Shown one piece after another: positions 59,301 through 64,000 of a DNA stretch of 64,000 nucleotides. The DNA is from Dysgonomonas mossii. GTDB taxonomy: Bacteria > Bacteroidota > Bacteroidia > Bacteroidales > Dysgonomonadaceae. The notes under the pieces were generated by a model. It did not search any database, had not been told where the DNA came from, and was given only the letters and a program-made list of their open reading frames with translations. How positions within the stretch are numbered: the first letter of the stretch is position 1; each line of letters starts with the position of its first letter. A program made the translations under genes and the position numbers. The stretch spans positions 930,001 to 994,000 of the forward strand of contig NZ_SPPK01000002.1 of assembly GCF_004569505.1 (NCBI RefSeq), given 5' to 3'.

Positions 59301-60956
59301 ATGTTGGAAAAATTTGTAAAACAAATTCATTTTACTTCAACTGAAGATTTTGCAAAGCATTATCACGTTGAGATTCCTGATAATTTTAATTTTGGATATG
59401 ATGTAGTTGATGAATGGGCACGAATAAACCCTAGCAAAAGAGCTATTTGTTGGGGAAATGACCAGGGAGAACACATCGATTTCACATTTGCAGACATCAA
59501 AGAACAGAGCGACCGTACAGCTGCTTATTTTCAGTCTTTAGGCATAGGACATGGAGATATGGTAATGCTTATCATGAAACGACGCTACGAATTCTGGTTT
59601 GCTGTTATAGCTCTGCATAAAATAGGTGCTGTTGCGATTCCGGCGACTCATCTATTAACAAAAAAAGACATCGTTTATCGCAATAACGCGGCAAGTATAA
59701 AAGCAATCCTGAGTGTAAATGACGAAACAGTGATAAGTCACATAAATGAAGCAATGGCAGAGTCGCCAACAGTGAAGTGCCTTATTGCATGCGGGGAAAA
59801 TATACCTTCGGGATGGAACGATTTCCATAAAGGAATAAAAGAAGCGAAACCTTTTGTACGTCCCGATCATGTAAATACCAATGATGATATTTCTCTGCTG
59901 TATTTTACTTCAGGTACAACAGGAGAACCGAAAATGGTAATTCACAATTTTGCTTACCCTTTAGGGCATATTGTAACAGCTAAATATTGGCACAACCTGC
60001 ACGAAAACAGCCTGCATCTTACAGTTGCCGACACGGGATGGGCAAAAGCCGTGTGGGGAAAACTCTACGGACAGTGGATAGCCGGTGCGGCTGTAATGGT
60101 ATTTGATCATGAAAAATTTACACCTCAATTAGTATTACACCTTATAGAGAAACATAAAATCACTTCTTTTTGTGCACCTCCGACAGTATTTCGCTTTATG
60201 ATTCGCGAAGACCTGTCTCACTACGACTTATCTTCGTTGGAGTATGCCACTACAGCAGGAGAAGCTCTCAATCCATCTGTTTTCGAGGCATTCTATAAAG
60301 GTACAGGAATAAAGATGATGGAGGCTTTCGGGCAAACTGAAACCACGCCGACTATTGTTACTTTCCCATGGATGGAACCAAAACCCGGAGCAATGGGTGT
60401 ACCCAATCCGGCGTATGATATGGACTTGATAGCAGCAGACGGTCGCTCGGTAGAAGATGGCGAAGTAGGTGAAGTTGTTATTAAGACCGACAAGTGGAAA
60501 CCGCTAGGTCTATTTATGGGTTATTATCGTGACGAAGCTCTAACAAAACAGGTATACCATGATAATGTATACCATACCGGAGACATGGCTTGGCGCGACG
60601 AAGATGGCTATTATTGGTTTGTAGGACGTATAGACGATGTTATCAAAAGTTCGGGATACCGTATCGGACCTTTTGAAGTAGAAAGCGCTTTGATGACACA
60701 TCCGGCTGTTGTAGAGTGTGCTATCACCGGAGTACCAGACGAAATACGCGGACAGGTAGTAAAAGCCACTATTGTATTAGCTATGGACTATAAAAACAAG
60801 GCCAATGATCACCTGAAGCGTGAGATACAAGACCACGTAAAAAAGGTTACAGCTCCGTACAAATACCCTCGCATCATCGAGTTTGTTGAAGAACTACCTA
60901 AAACAATTAGTGGAAAGATCAAACGAGCGGAAATAAGAAAACAGGAAGAAAATTAA
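59301..60956 (+). CDS. AMP-forming acyl-CoA synthetase
   Basis: This 551-residue enzyme belongs to the adenylate-forming ANL family. It activates a carboxylate with ATP and transfers it to CoA. The P-loop 'LLYFTSGTTGEPKMV', the adenine-binding 'MMEAFGQTETTPTIV', 'YHTGDMAWRDEDGYYWFVGRIDDVIKSSGYRIGPFEVE' with the hinge and catalytic 'SGKIKRAEIRK' Lys are all visible. The sequence is nearest to the medium-chain or acetyl/butyryl acyl-CoA synthetases. Its regulator is the XRE-cupin gene upstream. The substrate cannot be read from sequence. Confidence 0.93.
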   Translation: MLEKFVKQIHFTSTEDFAKHYHVEIPDNFNFGYDVVDEWARINPSKRAICWGNDQGEHIDFTFADIKEQSDRTAAYFQSLGIGHGDMVMLIMKRRYEFWFAVIALHKIGAVAIPATHLLTKKDIVYRNNAASIKAILSVNDETVISHINEAMAESPTVKCLIACGENIPSGWNDFHKGIKEAKPFVRPDHVNTNDDISLLYFTSGTTGEPKMVIHNFAYPLGHIVTAKYWHNLHENSLHLTVADTGWAKAVWGKLYGQWIAGAAVMVFDHEKFTPQLVLHLIEKHKITSFCAPPTVFRFMIREDLSHYDLSSLEYATTAGEALNPSVFEAFYKGTGIKMMEAFGQTETTPTIVTFPWMEPKPGAMGVPNPAYDMDLIAADGRSVEDGEVGEVVIKTDKWKPLGLFMGYYRDEALTKQVYHDNVYHTGDMAWRDEDGYYWFVGRIDDVIKSSGYRIGPFEVESALMTHPAVVECAITGVPDEIRGQVVKATIVLAMDYKNKANDHLKREIQDHVKKVTAPYKYPRIIEFVEELPKTISGKIKRAEIRKQEEN

Positions 60957-61078
60957 TAATACATCGATGCAAGAACATGTTTATCGGCATAGAGTATAAA
61001 ACTATTATCTACCGATTTGCATATTTGCTTAATCTCTAATTTCTTTATATTTATTATGATTTGTAAAGAATAAAAGAT

Positions 61079-61086
61079 TATATTTG
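61079..61086 (+). promoter_or_regulatory. Candidate promoter upstream of the secDF leader hairpin
   Basis: -7 TATATTTG matches TAnnTTTG, with a TTTG at 61060-61063 (15-bp spacing, short). It would start RNA near 61093, at the base of the hairpin described next. Confidence 0.35.
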
Positions 61087-61098
61087 CACGCCTAAAAG

Positions 61099-61173
61099 TG
61101 TGCATATATCTCCATTAGGCCTCATTTTATTTAAAAGAGGTGTCCGGGATATATGTGTATTTTATTAATTTTG
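61099..61173 (+). terminator. Extended hairpin with U-rich tail upstream of secDF
   Basis: The arms 61099-61112 and 61146-61159 (including CATATATC and GATATATG) pair with several G-U pairs, with an inner stem (CCTC/GAGG and TTTT/AAAA). U-rich sequence follows. It may terminate the acyl-CoA synthetase unit, or act as a 5' attenuator of secDF. Confidence 0.45.
61166..61173 (+). promoter_or_regulatory. -7 box nearest secDF
   Basis: TAATTTTG matches TAnnTTTG, 47 bp before the secDF start, and lies in the U-rich tail of the hairpin. Confidence 0.4.
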
Positions 61174-61220
61174 AAGAAAATAGAAATAATATAATTAAAT
61201 AACAAAAAGTAAAATCCAAA

Positions 61221-64000
61221 ATGCAAAACAAAGGCTTTGTAATTACTTTTGCAATACTCCTAACATTAGTTTGTTTGTTTTACTTGTCTTTTACGTTTGT
61301 AACAAGAAGTTACGATAAGAAAGCGGAAGAATACGCAGCTGCATACGCTACGGAGCATGCAAAAGGCGATCAACTACTCTATGATGAGTTGTATAATAAG
61401 CAATATACTTTCTACATAGACTCAATGTCTACAGAGAAAGTTTGGCCTAAAGGTATCCTGGGCATTGGAGATAGCATCGGCTATACCCTGAAAGAATGCC
61501 GTGAGAAAGAAATTGGCCTCGGACTAGACCTTAAAGGTGGTATGAGTGTTATTGTGGAAGTTGATGCTGCCGCAGTACTTCGTTCACTTGGAGATCCCGA
61601 CAATGAGGCGTTTCAAACAGCTTTAGGGCAGGCTTCGGACGAAAACAGAAAAGGAAGTAACCGAGACTATATCTCTATTTTTGTTGATAAATTCAAAGCT
61701 AGTAACGGTAATAACAAATTAGCATCGATATTCAGTACAAAACTGAGAGATCAGGTATCTCCTACCGATGATGATAATAAAGTAGTAGCTGTTTTAAGAA
61801 CAGAATTGCAAAGCGTTGCTGACAACTCATTCAATGTGTTGCGTACACGTATCGACCGTTTTGGGGTAGTTGCTCCTAACATTCAGAAACTAGACCGTGC
61901 AGAACGTATACTAATCGAATTGCCGGGAGTTAAAGAACCTGAACGTGTGAAGAAACTATTGCAAGGTAGCGCAAATCTTGAGTTCTGGAAAACATACAAC
62001 CTACAGGAAATCCAAAACTATATTGAGTTGATGGATCAGCGTTCGAAAGAAGTGTTAGCTGCAAATGGTACTACTGCACCTGTAGCTACAGATTCTCTAG
62101 CTGCTGCAACCACAGACTCTGTAAAAGTAGAAAGCACCGATAATCTTGGATTTACAAAACCACTTCGTTCATACTTTACAACCTTTGCAGGTGGAGCTAT
62201 CGTAGGTTTTGTAAATAAAACAGATACAGCTGCCGTAAATAGAATTTTACACAGATATCAAGATTTATACCCTGGCGACTTAACATTTGCTTGGGGCTTC
62301 AAAGCTGAAGATCTAAAAGAAACACAATTTGCACTATATTCACTTCGTGGTGATGGTATCAAAAAAGGTCCGGCTCTTGATGGAGATGTTGTAATCTCGG
62401 CTAAAGCTGACCAGTCTCAACACGGTTCTGCATGGGAAGTAGATATGCAGATGAATACTACAGGAGCGCAACGTTGGGCTACTATCACAGGAGCTGAACA
62501 AGGAAGAAGCATCGCTATCGTTCTTGACGGGTCTGTATATTCAGCACCAAACGTTCAAAACAAAATTGAAGGTGGTCGTTCTCAGATCACAGGTCGTTTT
62601 ACTGTAGATGATGCAAAAGACTTAGAGAACGTTCTTAAGTCTGGTAAGATGAAAGCAGGTGTACATATCGTACAAGAAGATATTGTTGGACCATCACTCG
62701 GACAGGAAGCTATTACTGCCGGTATATTCTCATTCTTATTAGCCTTGGTATTATTAATGATCTATATCTGCGTTATTTACGGATTGATACCGGGATTAAT
62801 CGCAAACTCGGCGCTAATTGTCAACTTGTTCTTCACCATAGGTATTCTAGCGGCTTTTGGAGCGGTGATGACACTACCGGGTATAACAGGGCTTGTATTG
62901 GCACTTGCGCTTGCTGTGGATGCTAACGTATTGATTTATGAGCGTACAAGGGAAGAATTAAGAGCGGGTAAAAACGTGAAAGTTGCCGTAGTAGACGGTT
63001 ACAGACATGCATTTTCTGCTATCTTCGACGGTCACGCATCTCAGGTAATTACGGCTATCATTCTAGCATACTTCGGAACAGGTCCGATACAAGGATTTGC
63101 TACAACGTTGATAATTGGTATCATTGCTTCGTTCCTTACTTCTGTATTCCTTACACGTATATTCTATGAATATATGTTCGAAAAAGGTAAATTCAGAAAT
63201 CTTACATTCTCTACATCTCTTTCTAAGAAACTGTTCTTGAATACAAATATCAATTTCTTAGGAATGACCAAAAAAGTTGTTATCTTCTCTGCCATCATTT
63301 TGGTGTCAGGATTGGCTTCATTATTTATCAATGGATTGAACGGAGGTATTGACTTTACAGGTGGACGAAACTATTTGATTCGTTTCGACAAGAATGTAAA
63401 TGCTGATGATATAGAAAAACTATTAGTTCCCGAATTCCAAGGTTCTACAGTTCTTGTACTAACCAGTGGATCGGCAAGCCAATCTTCTACAACAAGTCAG
63501 GTGCGTGTTACAACAAACTACAAAGTAGAAGAAGCTACAGATGCTGTAGAAACAGAGATCAGAGCTAAAATGACCAGCGCATTGAAAGAATATCTGGCAC
63601 CAAATACAACAATCGACAGCTATATACAAAGTTCTCAACGTGTAGGGCCAAGTGTTGCCGACGACTTGAAGACCGCTGCCACAATCGCAGTTGTAATTGC
63701 CGTAATATGTATGGCTGTCTATATCCTTATCCGTTTCCGCAACATAGCGTTCTCGGCAGGTACATTCTTCGCAGTAGCACACGATGCTGTATTGGTTATT
63801 TTCTTATACTCTTTACTATATAAGATAATGCCATTCTCGATGGAAATCGACCAGTCGTTTATTGCTGCGGTATTGACGGTAGTAGGTTACTCTATCAATG
63901 ACAAGGTTGTAATCTTCGACCGTATCCGCGAAATCAGAAACATGTATCCAAAACGCAATATAACCGAAACTATTAATGAGGCATTGAACTCAACATTAGG
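61221..64000 (+). CDS. secDF: Protein translocase SecDF fusion (partial, runs off right end)
   Basis: The frame has no stop before the window end; 926 codons are visible of a protein expected to be about 1000 residues. SecD and SecF are fused, as is usual in Bacteroidota. Landmarks are the first membrane segment (about 5-28), 'IGLGLDLKGGMSVIVEV' (D1), 'VLRTRIDRFGVVAPNI', 'GGRSQITGRFTVDDAKDLENVLKSGK', the D4 'IVGPSLGQEAI' and D5 'LALAVDANVLIYERTREEL', then SecF 'GGIDFTGGRNYLIRF', 'RVGPSVADDL' and 'VVGYSINDKVVIFDRIRE'. SecDF uses the proton gradient to pull proteins across after SecYEG-SecA translocation. It is not in an operon with the acyl-CoA synthetase. Confidence 0.95.
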   Translation, partial: MQNKGFVITFAILLTLVCLFYLSFTFVTRSYDKKAEEYAAAYATEHAKGDQLLYDELYNKQYTFYIDSMSTEKVWPKGILGIGDSIGYTLKECREKEIGLGLDLKGGMSVIVEVDAAAVLRSLGDPDNEAFQTALGQASDENRKGSNRDYISIFVDKFKASNGNNKLASIFSTKLRDQVSPTDDDNKVVAVLRTELQSVADNSFNVLRTRIDRFGVVAPNIQKLDRAERILIELPGVKEPERVKKLLQGSANLEFWKTYNLQEIQNYIELMDQRSKEVLAANGTTAPVATDSLAAATTDSVKVESTDNLGFTKPLRSYFTTFAGGAIVGFVNKTDTAAVNRILHRYQDLYPGDLTFAWGFKAEDLKETQFALYSLRGDGIKKGPALDGDVVISAKADQSQHGSAWEVDMQMNTTGAQRWATITGAEQGRSIAIVLDGSVYSAPNVQNKIEGGRSQITGRFTVDDAKDLENVLKSGKMKAGVHIVQEDIVGPSLGQEAITAGIFSFLLALVLLMIYICVIYGLIPGLIANSALIVNLFFTIGILAAFGAVMTLPGITGLVLALALAVDANVLIYERTREELRAGKNVKVAVVDGYRHAFSAIFDGHASQVITAIILAYFGTGPIQGFATTLIIGIIASFLTSVFLTRIFYEYMFEKGKFRNLTFSTSLSKKLFLNTNINFLGMTKKVVIFSAIILVSGLASLFINGLNGGIDFTGGRNYLIRFDKNVNADDIEKLLVPEFQGSTVLVLTSGSASQSSTTSQVRVTTNYKVEEATDAVETEIRAKMTSALKEYLAPNTTIDSYIQSSQRVGPSVADDLKTAATIAVVIAVICMAVYILIRFRNIAFSAGTFFAVAHDAVLVIFLYSLLYKIMPFSMEIDQSFIAAVLTVVGYSINDKVVIFDRIREIRNMYPKRNITETINEALNSTL

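Noticed and set aside
61153..61194. 13-codon frame in the secDF leader as an arrest peptide
   Set aside because: The sequence (MCILLILKKIEII) shows no known arrest motif and overlaps the hairpin tail and a promoter box.
63459..63782. 107-codon Cys-rich minus-strand frame
   Set aside because: It is antisense to the conserved secDF gene and has no promoter or family match.
1..64000. tRNA, rRNA, CRISPR arrays, insertion sequences, prophage
   Set aside because: I looked for conserved tRNA loop sequences, regular direct repeats and transposase or integrase motifs on both strands and saw none.

Overview
The window looks like a chromosome segment of a low-GC member of the Bacteroidota, probably order Bacteroidales. 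The evidence is a fused SecDF, TonB-dependent receptors with carboxypeptidase-like N-domains, many lipoproteins with a Bacteroidota-type Cys-Ser-Asp start, a BtuG-like surface protein, and recurrent TAnnTTTG -7 promoter boxes about 20-60 bp before starts. A Dysgonomonas-like source is a guess from gene content. I saw no tRNA, rRNA, CRISPR array, transposase or phage genes. Most of the window reads as stable chromosome with nutrient-acquisition and envelope gene sets.

Layout. 1-630: non-coding left edge. 0.6-9.7 kb: dGTPase, cation-diffusion transporter, MFS exporter, small lipoprotein, FAD dehydrogenase, and a TIG/kelch lipoprotein with its barrel partner. 10-18 kb: GH29 fucosidase, an ABC-F ATPase with a long uORF-containing leader, an OhrR/nitroreductase/thiol-peroxidase operon, and a DUF4625-LemA-TPM-DUF4230 group. 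18-21 kb: a small His/Cys-rich protein and a TonB receptor, possibly for metal uptake. 21.4-28.7 kb: an operon of GH3 enzyme, histidine phosphatase, TonB receptor and PAP2 phosphatase, divergent from a Nudix-fold (NrtR/AraR-like) regulator, with two matched palindromes between them. 28.7-40.1 kb: a nine-gene leftward operon (adaptor, ATPase, four MacB-type permeases, TolC protein, sigma-54 response regulator, sensor kinase) with a sigma-54-like promoter and an upstream palindrome. 40.4-42.2 kb: a two-gene AAA ATPase plus DUF4276-like module, a candidate phage-defence system. 42.2-50.7 kb: housekeeping genes (phosphoesterase, pyrophosphatase, dCMP deaminase, S41 protease, 5-formyl-THF cyclo-ligase, acyltransferase, DPP IV-like peptidase). 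50.8-52.8 kb: GH13 amylase behind a perfect 22-bp palindrome of LacI type. 52.9-57.6 kb: cobalamin uptake operon btuB-btuG-btuF under a cobalamin riboswitch. 57.7-64 kb: RluA-type pseudouridine synthase, XRE-cupin regulator, acyl-CoA synthetase and the start of secDF, which runs off the right end.

The points most worth following up are the Nudix-regulator/GH3/phosphatase locus with its operator pair, the AAA/DUF4276 pair, the sigma-54-controlled exporter operon that encodes its own regulators, the ABC-F leader with tandem short ORFs, and several long perfect palindromes (9825-9856, 52805-52826) upstream of glycosidase genes.
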